A stretch of DNA of 64,000 bases from Pseudoalteromonas sp. EB27 (GTDB lineage: Bacteria; Pseudomonadota; Gammaproteobacteria; Enterobacterales; Alteromonadaceae): positions 1 through 64,000 of the forward strand of contig NZ_MTQD01000020.1 of NCBI RefSeq assembly GCF_001974875.1, written 5' to 3'. The number at the start of each line of letters is the position of its first letter. The stretch's first letter is position 1. A program made the translations under genes and the position numbers. Shown here piece after piece: positions 1 through 8,235 of this stretch. The notes under the pieces are model-generated. The model had not been told where the DNA came from. It searched no databases and was given only the letters and a program-made list of their open reading frames with translations.

Positions 1-150
1 AGCTGATACGGCTATACAAAAGCTTACTGTTGATATGGTGAAGCTTAGTAAATCTTTACCTTCTTTTAAATCATATACCCATACAGCAAGAAAAGCTGAA
101 AGTAGAACAAGTAATAATATTGTAAAATATAACATTTTTGATGTGCGCAT
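1..150 (-). CDS. Membrane protein, N-terminal part only (runs off window)
   Basis: Reading the minus strand from the ATG at 150 gives 50 uninterrupted codons to the window edge. The sequence begins MRTSKMLYFTILLLVLLSAF, a short basic start followed by a strongly hydrophobic segment (about residues 7-26), a polar stretch (about 27-36, DLKEGKD) and a second hydrophobic segment. GGAAG five bases upstream of the ATG is a good ribosome binding site. The pattern is that of a small inner-membrane protein with a hydrophilic hairpin. The family is not recognised. A plus-strand ORF over the same bases is considered a shadow. Confidence 0.55.
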   Translation of the reverse strand, partial: MRTSKMLYFTILLLVLLSAFLAVWVYDLKEGKDLLSFTISTVSFCIAVSA

Positions 151-301
151 ATGTCTTCCAGACTTGGGTCGAGCTAACAATCTAATATTGCTGATTTATA
201 ACACGAAAAACGCAGACTTCACACGCAAACTAAGAGTTACATAAGTTATTTATTATCGAGCTGTAAAGCCTTTACTGAACGTAAATAATTAAATATTTGT
301 A

Positions 302-760
302 TCACTTCTCCCACTTGCCCAACGCTTGTTTGTCACTTTGTTTAAACTCAACCCAGTTTGATGAGTCTTTAAAGTGCTCTTTCTTCCAAAATGTGGCGTG
401 GTTTTTTAAATAATCCATTATAAATTGTGCGCCTTCGAACGCGGCTTGGCGATGGCGGGAAGTGACGCCAACAAACACAATTTGCTCGCCAAGGGCTAAG
501 TAACCAACGCGGTGAATAATACATATTCGCGCTAGTTGCCAGCGCGTTTGTGCTTGCTCTGCAATAGATTGAAGAAGTTGCTCGGTCATACCAGGGTAGT
601 GTTCAAGCTCAAGTGCAATAACGTTGTCACCACTGCTGAACTCTCTTACCAAACCTGTAAAGGTGACAACAGCGCCATCGCTTTTATTATTACTACAAAG
701 CGTATTGTGCTCGTCACCTACATTAAAATCATCAGTTTGTACTTGAATGTGTATGCTCAT
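302..760 (-). CDS. moaE: Molybdopterin synthase catalytic subunit MoaE
   Basis: MoaE is the large subunit of molybdopterin synthase. It moves two sulfurs from the MoaD thiocarboxylate into precursor Z (cPMP) to make molybdopterin in the cytosol. The protein is 152 aa, close to the E. coli length of 150. It shows the GAVVTFTGLVRE segment (about 29-40), the SRHRQAAFEGAQ helix (about 101-112) and FWKKEHF (124-130), which carries the catalytic lysines. It is last in the moaA-mobA-moaB-moaC-moaD-moaE run; its ATG overlaps the moaD stop (TAATG), indicating translational coupling. Nothing is unusual about it. Confidence 0.95.
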   Translation of the reverse strand: MSIHIQVQTDDFNVGDEHNTLCSNNKSDGAVVTFTGLVREFSSGDNVIALELEHYPGMTEQLLQSIAEQAQTRWQLARICIIHRVGYLALGEQIVFVGVTSRHRQAAFEGAQFIMDYLKNHATFWKKEHFKDSSNWVEFKQSDKQALGKWEK

Positions 761-1059
761 TAGCCACCTGTAACCGGCGGAAAAAAGGCAAGCTCATCCC
801 CTGCTTTCACTATTTCGTCGCTTGATGACATAGTTTGATTAAGCGCTGCAAGTAGCTCACGCTCTTCCAGCCACGGTTGCCAATGCGGATATTGGCTCAC
901 TAATCTTAATTTAAGTTCTGAAATAGTAAGCGGCCGCGTAATCTCAAGGCTTAATTTACTGCACTTCAAGCGCTCTTTTAGTTGCCCAAAAAACAATATC
1001 TCTACATTTTGGGCGTTAGATACAACATCGTTTGGATTAATCGCGCTGCCAACTGCCAT
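760..1059 (-). CDS. moaD: Molybdopterin synthase sulfur carrier MoaD
   Basis: MoaD is the ubiquitin-like sulfur carrier of molybdopterin synthase. It is adenylated by MoeB at its C-terminal Gly-Gly and thiocarboxylated. The protein ends FPPVTGG, the required terminus, and the core begins NVEILFFGQLKERL. The start at 1059 is chosen because GGGGG stands six bases before that ATG; a longer frame starting at 1095 lies entirely inside moaC. With this start the product is 99 aa, about 15 residues longer at the N-terminus than typical MoaD, and it overlaps the end of moaC by 23 nt. Confidence 0.93.
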   Translation of the reverse strand: MAVGSAINPNDVVSNAQNVEILFFGQLKERLKCSKLSLEITRPLTISELKLRLVSQYPHWQPWLEERELLAALNQTMSSSDEIVKAGDELAFFPPVTGG

Positions 1060-1507
1060 TTTTGCCCCCTGCTTTTTGAGTAACGCGCATGCCACTGATT
1101 TCCATTAGTGGATCGGCGGCTTTACACATATCAAACAAAGTAAGGCTAGCCACAGATACCGCAGTGAGCGCTTCCATTTCGACCCCAGTTTTACCGGCAA
1201 GTTTACAGTAGCTGGTTACTTTAATTTGGCTGTTTGCTTCATCAAGTTCAAAATCGACTGCTACTTTACTAAGTGCAAGGGGATGACAAAGCGGGATTAA
1301 ATCAGCGCACTTTTTAGCGCCTTGAATACCCGCAATACGTGCCACGCCTAACACATCGCCCTTTTTATTTTGATTAAGCATAACTTGCTCAAAGGCAAGC
1401 TTGCTCATGCTAATAAAGGCTTCAGCTGAGGCGTCGCGCAGAGTTACGTCTTTAAGCGATACATCAACCATATTAGCTTGGCCGTTTTCGTCAACGTGGC
1501 TTAACAT
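1037..1507 (-). CDS. moaC: Cyclic pyranopterin monophosphate synthase MoaC
   Basis: MoaC converts the MoaA product 3',8-cyclo-GTP into cyclic pyranopterin monophosphate, the second step of molybdenum cofactor synthesis. The protein is 156 aa from ATG 1507, typical for the family. The N-terminus MLSHVDENGQANMVDVS matches MoaC proteins, and the C-terminal region KAADPLMEISGMRV plus KAGGKNG holds the active-site Asp and Lys residues. An upstream in-frame start at 1558 would add 17 residues inside moaB and is not favoured. The start lies one base after the moaB stop codon. Confidence 0.95.
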   Translation of the reverse strand: MLSHVDENGQANMVDVSLKDVTLRDASAEAFISMSKLAFEQVMLNQNKKGDVLGVARIAGIQGAKKCADLIPLCHPLALSKVAVDFELDEANSQIKVTSYCKLAGKTGVEMEALTAVSVASLTLFDMCKAADPLMEISGMRVTQKAGGKNGSWQRD

Positions 1508-1508
1508 A

Positions 1509-2048
1509 CTATTGCTCACGCGATTCACACTTTTTACCAATGGTAATGTGCGGTGCAAAGTTACACGGTTTATGCATTGAGTTAAGTTGATCTTTTATAA
1601 TGCCTGTCCACGCTGTTTTACATGCGCCTGTAGAGCCCGGCATACAAAAAATAACGGTGTTGTTAGCAAGTCCTGCAAGTGCACGAGATTGAATAGTTGA
1701 GTTACCAATTTCACCGTACGATATATGTCTAAATAGCTCACCAAAGCCGTCTACGCTTTTATCAAACAGCGGCGCAAATGCCTCAGGTGTTGAATCACGT
1801 TCGGTAAATCCTGTACCACCAGTCACTAAAATAGCGTGAATGGTGTCATCGGCTATCCACTGTGATGCAATAGCGCGCATTTGGTAAACATCATCTTTTA
1901 CAATTTCTTTATCCGCTAAGTGATGACCCGCCTCAGTTAGCGCTTTAATTAAGTAATGACCAGAAGTATCGGTAATCGCATCGCGCGTGTCGCTTACTGT
2001 AAGCACGGCAATGTTTAAGGCTATTTGTGACTCTGTTGTGTGGCTCAT
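1509..2048 (-). CDS. moaB: MoaB/Mog-type molybdopterin adenylyltransferase
   Basis: This 179-aa protein of the MoaB/Mog fold binds molybdopterin and in many bacteria adenylates it before molybdenum insertion by MoeA. The MPT-binding signature VTGGTGFTERDSTPEA (about 96-111) is intact, and MPGSTGACKTAW follows near residue 136. It overlaps mobA by 4 nt, so it is probably translationally coupled. No separate mog gene is visible in the window, so this may be the adenylating enzyme; that is inference. MoaB and Mog cannot be told apart by eye alone. Confidence 0.92.
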   Translation of the reverse strand: MSHTTESQIALNIAVLTVSDTRDAITDTSGHYLIKALTEAGHHLADKEIVKDDVYQMRAIASQWIADDTIHAILVTGGTGFTERDSTPEAFAPLFDKSVDGFGELFRHISYGEIGNSTIQSRALAGLANNTVIFCMPGSTGACKTAWTGIIKDQLNSMHKPCNFAPHITIGKKCESREQ

Positions 2049-2755
2049 AATGTTCTTCTCAATTGGTTAATGCTTTGGACAAAATGCTCATTTACAGCTT
2101 TAAATTGCGCCGGTGTATTGGTGTTTATTAATGCATGCGCTTTATTACATAAAAGCGTTTGCACACCAATGCTTTGGGTAAACTGTTTTATTGATTTATG
2201 ACTGTTTGCGTTTGTGAGTATGTGTTTTAAATGATTTTTTACACTGCTTGTATTACGAATATACAGCGGTAGTGGTTCATTTTCAAAGTGCCAAGCATGT
2301 ATTTGTGATTGATTTAATTGATTGCTCACACTTTGTACGTTATTTGACTGAGAAGCCAGCACTATTGTGCTTAACAAACTACTCGTAAGTAGAGGCATAT
2401 CTACCGCAGTAATAAGTAAATCGTACTCGGTGGCTATTAATGTTGAGTAAATACCGCCAAGGGGTCCACTATTGGGGTATACATCTTTAACGTACTTTTC
2501 TGAAGGATAATCGCTCGGCGAATAATGGCTCGATGACTTGAGCGGATTTATAACATTGCGGCTTATTAGTATATTTTTAGCACCTGCGTCTTTTAATAAA
2601 TCACACGTATTGTGCAATAGTGTTTTATTTTTTAAAACTAAATCGGCTTTGTCTGTGCCCATTCTTGATGACTTACCACCAGCAAGCACAACACCTGTAA
2701 AATCTCGCTTAACTTTCATATTAGCTTTTATATGAGTATTCACATCAGCTCCCAT
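2045..2755 (-). CDS. mobA: Molybdenum cofactor guanylyltransferase MobA
   Basis: MobA attaches GMP to Mo-molybdopterin to give the bis-MGD form that NasA requires. The GTP-binding loop is visible as VVLAGGKSSRMGTDKADL near the N-terminus, and the later motifs NSGPLGGIYS and ITAVDMPLL are present. The start at 2755 is preferred: AGGTGG precedes this ATG by six bases, and the ATG sits just after the moaA stop. An alternative GTG lies at 2764. The C-terminal third is Asn/Ser/Gln-rich and poorly conserved. Placement between moaA and moaB fits a nitrate-reductase cofactor operon. Confidence 0.92.
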   Translation of the reverse strand: MGADVNTHIKANMKVKRDFTGVVLAGGKSSRMGTDKADLVLKNKTLLHNTCDLLKDAGAKNILISRNVINPLKSSSHYSPSDYPSEKYVKDVYPNSGPLGGIYSTLIATEYDLLITAVDMPLLTSSLLSTIVLASQSNNVQSVSNQLNQSQIHAWHFENEPLPLYIRNTSSVKNHLKHILTNANSHKSIKQFTQSIGVQTLLCNKAHALINTNTPAQFKAVNEHFVQSINQLRRTL

Positions 2756-2756
2756 A

Positions 2757-3728
2757 TTAACCACCTAACATGGCTAAGTGAGTTGTCGCACCTGTTAAGC
2801 GTTTATCTAGCTCATGGCTTATTTCTTTATTGCCCATAGCAGCTCGAATAGCCTTTACTGTCGCTGCAGTATCGTCCTCGTTTAGTAGCTCGCGTAAATC
2901 GATTCCTTGCTCGGCAAATAAACATAGGTGTAATTTACCCAGCGCCGATACCCTTAAGCGATTACAGCTTTTACAAAAATCTTTGCTGTAAGGCATTATT
3001 AAACCAATACGACCATCGTAATCAGGATGACAAAATTCCTCGGCGGGTCCGTTTAGTTTCCCCCTCACAACTTGTAACCAACCTTGGTCGAGTAATTGGG
3101 CTTTAACTGTTTGTCCACTTAAGTGGTTTTCTTCAAAAAAGGTTGCGCCGTCACCTGTTTCCATTAGTTCTATAAAGCGCACCGTAACTCTGTGGTGTTT
3201 TACCCACGCTAAAAAATCCTTCAATTGGTTTTTATTAAACTGCTTGGCAAGCACCGCATTTATTTTTATATCTTTTATTCCCAGCTCTACCGCGCGTTCA
3301 ATTCCTTTTAAAATAAGGTTAAGTTTGTCGTGCCCTGTTATGAGTTTAAACATACTCGGATTTAAACTATCAATACTGACGTTGAGCGCATCAAGCCCTG
3401 CTTCTGCAAATTCATCAATTTTCTTTAATAAATTAAAGCCGTTGGTAGTAATGGCTACTTTTTCTATGCCGGGCGTGTTTTTACAAAGCTTTATAATATC
3501 GGTTACGTCGTTTCGTAAGCATGGTTCGCCACCTGTAATACGCACTTTTTTAGTATCTAGTTCTGCAAACGCATTTACAAGCGTGCTAATTTCATTTTTA
3601 TTTAAAAAATTACGCGGCGTATCGCACTGATACCCGTTTGGTAAACAATAACTACAACTAAAATTACATACATCGGTTATTGAGAGGCGCAAATAGTTAA
3701 ACTGCCGACCAAATTGATCATTAAGCAT
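2757..3728 (-). CDS. moaA: GTP 3',8-cyclase MoaA (radical SAM)
   Basis: MoaA is the radical-SAM enzyme that starts molybdenum cofactor synthesis by cyclising GTP. The protein is 323 aa. The N-terminal 4Fe-4S motif CNFSCSYC places cysteines at residues 21, 25 and 28. The second cluster is formed by FCKSCNRLRVSALGKLHLC near residue 250. The C-terminus ends in Gly-Gly, as the GTP-activating tail of MoaA requires. It starts 16 bp after the nasA stop codon, so cofactor synthesis is probably co-transcribed with the nitrate reductase. Confidence 0.96.
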   Translation of the reverse strand: MLNDQFGRQFNYLRLSITDVCNFSCSYCLPNGYQCDTPRNFLNKNEISTLVNAFAELDTKKVRITGGEPCLRNDVTDIIKLCKNTPGIEKVAITTNGFNLLKKIDEFAEAGLDALNVSIDSLNPSMFKLITGHDKLNLILKGIERAVELGIKDIKINAVLAKQFNKNQLKDFLAWVKHHRVTVRFIELMETGDGATFFEENHLSGQTVKAQLLDQGWLQVVRGKLNGPAEEFCHPDYDGRIGLIMPYSKDFCKSCNRLRVSALGKLHLCLFAEQGIDLRELLNEDDTAATVKAIRAAMGNKEISHELDKRLTGATTHLAMLGG

Positions 3729-3744
3729 ATGCTTCCTTTTTTCT

Positions 3745-6441
3745 TTACATTACAACAGCAACATCAATGCTGCTAGAACCTGCTTTGTAATGTTGTTTTA
3801 TTAATTGGCTTAATTGCGTTTTACACGAACCGCAGTTCGTTCCACATTTAAGTTCAGACCCCAATTGCTCGACTGTGTTTGCACCGTTTTTAATGGCGTT
3901 TATAATTGGTTGCTCTCTTACTTTAAAGCAGCTACACACTTGCATACCTTGGGTAAATTCTTCATCTGGAGTTGCATAAAGCAAAGACTGTAACTGTGTA
4001 AACGTCAGTAATGGCTCTGCAAACAAATGGTTTATCCACTCAAGTGATATTTCTTTTTGCTCATTAGATATAACACCAACAAACGCTAATTGATCGTTTT
4101 GAATACACTGCACATGCATAGCTTTTGCCGTATTCATAGCCGACCACTGCCCTTGCAAACCGGTTAAGGTTTGGCAGAAATACAGTAAATCACTTTGTGG
4201 TTCATTAAGCGCCAACTGATAATTAAAGCAATTACTTGCATTAACTTTGAGCCAAAAATCACTTTTTATAACAAGTTCGTTTTTAGCAAACAGCTGCATA
4301 TATTGCGCATACGGTGCTTTAACTATATTAACAGCGCCGTGTTTACACTCAGCCTGACCAGATAGTGGGTCAACTACCGATTGATACAGCCCGCTTACTG
4401 TTGCTGATGACGCAAATTGCTTGTTCCAATGAATAGGCATAAAGCATTCGCCTTTTCGCACGGCATCGGTTACTTTTGCATGCGCGGTAACCTGCCCTGT
4501 TTGGGCAATCGCACTAATTAAATCGTTTTGTTTAATTGCTAATTTACTGGCATCAAGCGGATTAATTTCAATATACGGGCGTGTAATATGCGATGAAAGC
4601 GCGGTACTTTTACCGGTGCGGCTCATGGTATGCCATTGGTCGCGTATACGACCCGAGTTCATTACAAACGGATAAGCACTTGATGTTTGTTGCACCGGTA
4701 ATTGCGGCGTTATAGGTATAAAGCGTGCTTTTTTATCAGCGGTGCTAAATTGGTTATCTGTAAAAACCTGACCATTTTTATAAGGCTGATTTTTAACAAC
4801 CGGCCACATAATGGGTTTTAAATTATCGTACTGGCTTTTTGTGAGCCCAACTAAACCAGAAAGATTTAGTAATCGGCTGCCGTTATTTTCAAAATCAGTT
4901 AATTGTGCCCATTCTTCAAAAATGCCACTAGGTTCTATAAAATCAAACCCTTCAAAGCCCATTTTTTTAGCAACGTCGCACATAATTTGCCAATCGTTTT
5001 TAGCACCCGAATAAGGCGCTACTAACGGTCGTTGCCTTGATATTCTGCGTTCTGAATTAGTCACAGTGCCGTTTTTTTCACCCCATCCAGTTGATGGAAA
5101 AGCAACATCGGCAAATTTTAACGTATCACTTTTTGCAATACAGTCAGATACAACCACCAACTCGCAGGTCTCTAATGCCTTTTTAATAGCGGCGTTATTA
5201 GGCAAGCTCACCATTGGGTTTGTTGCCATTATCCACACTGCTTTTATTTTGCCTGCGGCTATTTCATCAAACATATCAATGGCATTCCTGCCTGCTTTTT
5301 TAGCGATAGTTGGCGAGAGCCAAAAACGTTGTACAAGTGATTGATGCGCTTCGTTTTCAATATCTAAATGCGCCGCTAACTGATTAGCCAAACCACCTAC
5401 TTCGCGCCCGCCCATCGCATTGGGTTGTCCAGTAATCGAAAACGGACCGCTACCTGGCTTAAGTAATTTACCTGAGGCTAAATGCGCATTAATAATGGCG
5501 TTGCATTTATCTACACCCGAGCTTGATTGATTTATACCCATCGAGTAAAAGCTAATCGCACTTCGGCTTTTAGCAAATAGCGTGTAAAACTCAGTGACTT
5601 GCTCAATTGTTATATCGCAAAAGTCGCTAACTGCCTGGCAGCTCCATTTTTGTGCCTCTTGCAGTGCGCTTTCAAAGCCGTTTGTGTGCTGAGCAATAAA
5701 TTGCGTATCGAGGTGGTTATGCTCATTTAAATAATTAAGCAAGCCGTTATAAAGGGCGGCGTCACTGCCTGGTTTTATATTTAAAAATGTGTCGGCAAGC
5801 TCAGCAGTGTCGGTTTTTCGCGGGTCAATAACCACCACTTTCATATTTGGGTTAAGCTGCTTTGCACGTTCCATTCGCTGATACAAAACCGGGTGAGTCC
5901 ATGCGGCATTAGAGCCAATTAAAATAAGCAGCTCAGTTTGCTCTAAATCCTCGTAGGTACACGGCACTACGTCTTCACCAAAAGCGCGTTTATAACCTGC
6001 CACAGCAGATGACATACACAGGCGCGAATTTGTATCAATATTGCCTGAGCCTATGTAGCCTTTCATTAACTTATTAGCGATGTAGTAATCTTCAGTAAGT
6101 AACTGCCCCGACACATAAAATGCCACAGCATCGGGTCCGTGCTTTTGTATTATGTCGTTAAATTTATTGGCAACATGGTCGGTGGCTTCATCCCACGTAA
6201 CGGCTTGGTTATTAATAAGAGGCGACGTTAAGCGATTATCACTGCCTGTCGTGTCGAGCAAGTGGGTGCCTTTTACACATAAACGACCAAAGTTTGCGGG
6301 GTGCTCTCGCATGCCTTCAAGCTTGGTTGGCACATTATTAAAAAGTGAAATATCAACACCACACCCTACACCACAGTAAGCACATGTTGTTTGTTTTAAA
6401 CTGGTTTTATTTATAGTTGGTGACGTGTTTGCGGTTGTCAT
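3745..6441 (-). CDS. nasA: Assimilatory nitrate reductase catalytic subunit NasA
   Basis: This cytoplasmic bis-MGD molybdoenzyme reduces nitrate to nitrite for nitrogen assimilation. The protein is 898 aa. The N-terminal 4Fe-4S ligands are Cys20, Cys23, Cys27 and Cys55 (CAYCGVGC ... RLCVKG). Molybdopterin oxidoreductase segments follow (SRLCMSSAVAGYKRAFGED, ATNPMVSLPN) and a molydopterin-dinucleotide-binding domain (SGRIRDQWHTMSRTGKS). A C-terminal BFD-like [2Fe-2S] domain carries CSC and CGTNCGSC (about 840-880), as in Klebsiella-type NasA. No Tat or Sec signal is present. It lies 43 bp downstream of the flavoprotein that probably feeds it electrons. Confidence 0.95.
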   Translation of the reverse strand: MTTANTSPTINKTSLKQTTCAYCGVGCGVDISLFNNVPTKLEGMREHPANFGRLCVKGTHLLDTTGSDNRLTSPLINNQAVTWDEATDHVANKFNDIIQKHGPDAVAFYVSGQLLTEDYYIANKLMKGYIGSGNIDTNSRLCMSSAVAGYKRAFGEDVVPCTYEDLEQTELLILIGSNAAWTHPVLYQRMERAKQLNPNMKVVVIDPRKTDTAELADTFLNIKPGSDAALYNGLLNYLNEHNHLDTQFIAQHTNGFESALQEAQKWSCQAVSDFCDITIEQVTEFYTLFAKSRSAISFYSMGINQSSSGVDKCNAIINAHLASGKLLKPGSGPFSITGQPNAMGGREVGGLANQLAAHLDIENEAHQSLVQRFWLSPTIAKKAGRNAIDMFDEIAAGKIKAVWIMATNPMVSLPNNAAIKKALETCELVVVSDCIAKSDTLKFADVAFPSTGWGEKNGTVTNSERRISRQRPLVAPYSGAKNDWQIMCDVAKKMGFEGFDFIEPSGIFEEWAQLTDFENNGSRLLNLSGLVGLTKSQYDNLKPIMWPVVKNQPYKNGQVFTDNQFSTADKKARFIPITPQLPVQQTSSAYPFVMNSGRIRDQWHTMSRTGKSTALSSHITRPYIEINPLDASKLAIKQNDLISAIAQTGQVTAHAKVTDAVRKGECFMPIHWNKQFASSATVSGLYQSVVDPLSGQAECKHGAVNIVKAPYAQYMQLFAKNELVIKSDFWLKVNASNCFNYQLALNEPQSDLLYFCQTLTGLQGQWSAMNTAKAMHVQCIQNDQLAFVGVISNEQKEISLEWINHLFAEPLLTFTQLQSLLYATPDEEFTQGMQVCSCFKVREQPIINAIKNGANTVEQLGSELKCGTNCGSCKTQLSQLIKQHYKAGSSSIDVAVVM

Positions 6442-6484
6442 GCTACTGCTCTCTTTTAGTGTGCTTTAATTAGTACGTTTTAAT

Positions 6485-8008
6485 TTATGCAGGTTGCTTT
6501 ACAGGCTCATTAAGGGTAACTACGTTAATGGTGTTACTAGCTTTTGCGAGTGCGCTGTTTATTACGTTTTGAACGAGTTTTTCACACCCTCCACAACCTG
6601 TACTAGCTTTGGTGCTTTGCTGCACACTTGCTAGGTCTATAAAGCCTTTAGCGACTGTTTGCTCAATGGTGTGTTTAGTTACTTTATGACAAGCGCAAAT
6701 AATGGCGTCATCAGGCAAGTCGTCGGCGCTTAGCTCTGCGATGTCGCCGGCAAAGGGCATGATGAGCGCTTCGGGGGCGGTGGTAAGTTCAATGTCGTTT
6801 AAATGATATTGCAGTAAATTATCGTAATCGCTGGTATCGCCAACAAGTACTGCGCCAATCAGCTTATTACTTTGTGAATTAGTGACTACTTTTTTATAAA
6901 TGCCATTGGGTTGGTCTTCAAAGTAATAGCTTATTGCGCCTTCGCTGCGTGCATGTGCATCGCCAATAGAGCCTACTTCAACACCCATTAATTTAAGCTT
7001 GGTGCTCATATCGGCACCGCTAAATTCATCAGCTTTATTGTCTAAGCCAGTACTTTGCAAAGTACCCTGCTGTGTATATTGTAAAATATGCCCAACTGCT
7101 ATTTTAGCCATAGAGTAACCGGGTGCCACTAAGCCAAAAATAAAATTATTCCACAATGCACATTCACCAATCGCGTATATGTTTTTGTCGCTCGTTTGGC
7201 AATGGTTATTAATTACAATACCGCCGCGCTCACCTATCTCTAAATTAAACTCGCGGGCTAAATTATCATAAGGGCGAATACCCGCAGAAAATACAATCAT
7301 GTCGGTTTCAAGGGTTTTACCGCCTTTAAAACACATTTTGTAACGGCAACTTTCACCTTCTACTATTTCCTCAGTTGCTACCGATGTATGCACAGTAACG
7401 CCCAAATCTGTAATTTTGCTTTTTAGCAACCGACCGCCCCCCGCATCAACTTGTACGCCCATAAGTTGCGGTGCAAATTCTATTACGTGAGTGTGTAAAC
7501 CCAGCTGCTTTAATGCGTTTGCAGCCTCAAGCCCCAGTAAACCGCCACCAATTACCACGCCTACTTTACTACCGTGGGCTGAGTTTTTTATTGCGTGTAA
7601 ATCGTTAATGGTGCGATAAACAAGGCAATGCTCGCGATCTTTACCCTGTATAGGAGGTACAAATGGAAATGACCCCGTAGCAAGCACCAGTTTGTCGTAT
7701 TCAAACGACTCCCCTTTAGCGGTTGTTACAATTTGCGCATCACGATTTATATCAACCACTTTAGAATGAGTACGAAAGCGTACTTGCCAATCGTCATAGA
7801 TTTTATTGCATGTAAGTGCGAGGTCGTCTGCGGTTTTACCTTTAAAAAAGGAAGATAGTTGCACTCGGTCATACGCTAAACGGTCTTCACCGCTCAGTAC
7901 CGTAATTTCAAATTGTTCATCAGCTTGATTTTGAGAAACTAGCTGCTGCACAAAATGGTGCCCCACCATTCCGTTTCCTACCACTACAACACGCTGCTTG
8001 CTTAGCAT
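6485..8008 (-). CDS. NAD(P)H-dependent electron-transfer flavoprotein for nitrate reductase (NasC/NasB-like)
   Basis: This 507-aa FAD/NADH oxidoreductase has the N-terminal architecture of NirB but lacks the sirohaem nitrite-reductase domains. The FAD Rossmann motif VVVGNGMVGHHF is near residue 7; an NADH motif GGGLLGLEAA is near residue 155. A C-terminal BFD-like [2Fe-2S] domain has CACHKVT ... CGGC. By analogy with Klebsiella NasC it should pass electrons from NADH to NasA. Only 43 bp separate it from nasA. The 227-bp gap upstream holds a strong palindrome, suggesting its own promoter or an attenuator. Confidence 0.88.
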   Translation of the reverse strand: MLSKQRVVVVGNGMVGHHFVQQLVSQNQADEQFEITVLSGEDRLAYDRVQLSSFFKGKTADDLALTCNKIYDDWQVRFRTHSKVVDINRDAQIVTTAKGESFEYDKLVLATGSFPFVPPIQGKDREHCLVYRTINDLHAIKNSAHGSKVGVVIGGGLLGLEAANALKQLGLHTHVIEFAPQLMGVQVDAGGGRLLKSKITDLGVTVHTSVATEEIVEGESCRYKMCFKGGKTLETDMIVFSAGIRPYDNLAREFNLEIGERGGIVINNHCQTSDKNIYAIGECALWNNFIFGLVAPGYSMAKIAVGHILQYTQQGTLQSTGLDNKADEFSGADMSTKLKLMGVEVGSIGDAHARSEGAISYYFEDQPNGIYKKVVTNSQSNKLIGAVLVGDTSDYDNLLQYHLNDIELTTAPEALIMPFAGDIAELSADDLPDDAIICACHKVTKHTIEQTVAKGFIDLASVQQSTKASTGCGGCEKLVQNVINSALAKASNTINVVTLNEPVKQPA

Positions 8009-8136
8009 TTACCCACCTCAAAGTGATATCTCCTTTAGTAATTGACTAAAATTGAAATCGAATAATTTGTTATAGGATTGTTATAGCAATATGCAAGCCA
8101 AATATATAAGCATTCTAAATCAGTAAGTTGCCTACT

Positions 8137-8195
8137 TTGGTGCAGAGGTAAAAAGCGTAAAGCCCCACAAGATGGTGCAATTGCACCATCTTGTG
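8137..8195 (-). promoter_or_regulatory. 30-bp perfect palindrome upstream of the nitrate reductase genes
   Basis: Bases 8166-8195 form a perfect 30-bp palindrome, CACAAGATGGTGCAA followed by its reverse complement. A third TGGTGCA copy stands at 8138-8144. As RNA it would form a 13-bp stem with an AATT loop. On the minus strand a T-rich stretch follows about 11 nt later, so it is not a classical terminator. The half-sites resemble NtrC half-sites but are arranged back-to-back, the reverse of the usual NtrC order. It may be a regulator operator or a leader hairpin controlling read-through from the porin gene. Confidence 0.6.
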
Positions 8196-8235
8196 TCGCT
8201 ATAAATTACAAGAGGATATTAGAAGATAGTGAGGG

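Noticed and set aside
35..244. Plus-strand 69-aa ORF at the window start
   Set aside because: It has no family resemblance or hydrophobic pattern. The opposite strand gives a convincing membrane-protein N-terminus with a good ribosome binding site.
8170..8190. NtrC or sigma-54 site in the nitrate operon gap
   Set aside because: The half-sites TGGTGCA/TGCACCA are present but in reversed order relative to known NtrC sites, and no -24/-12 spacing fits.
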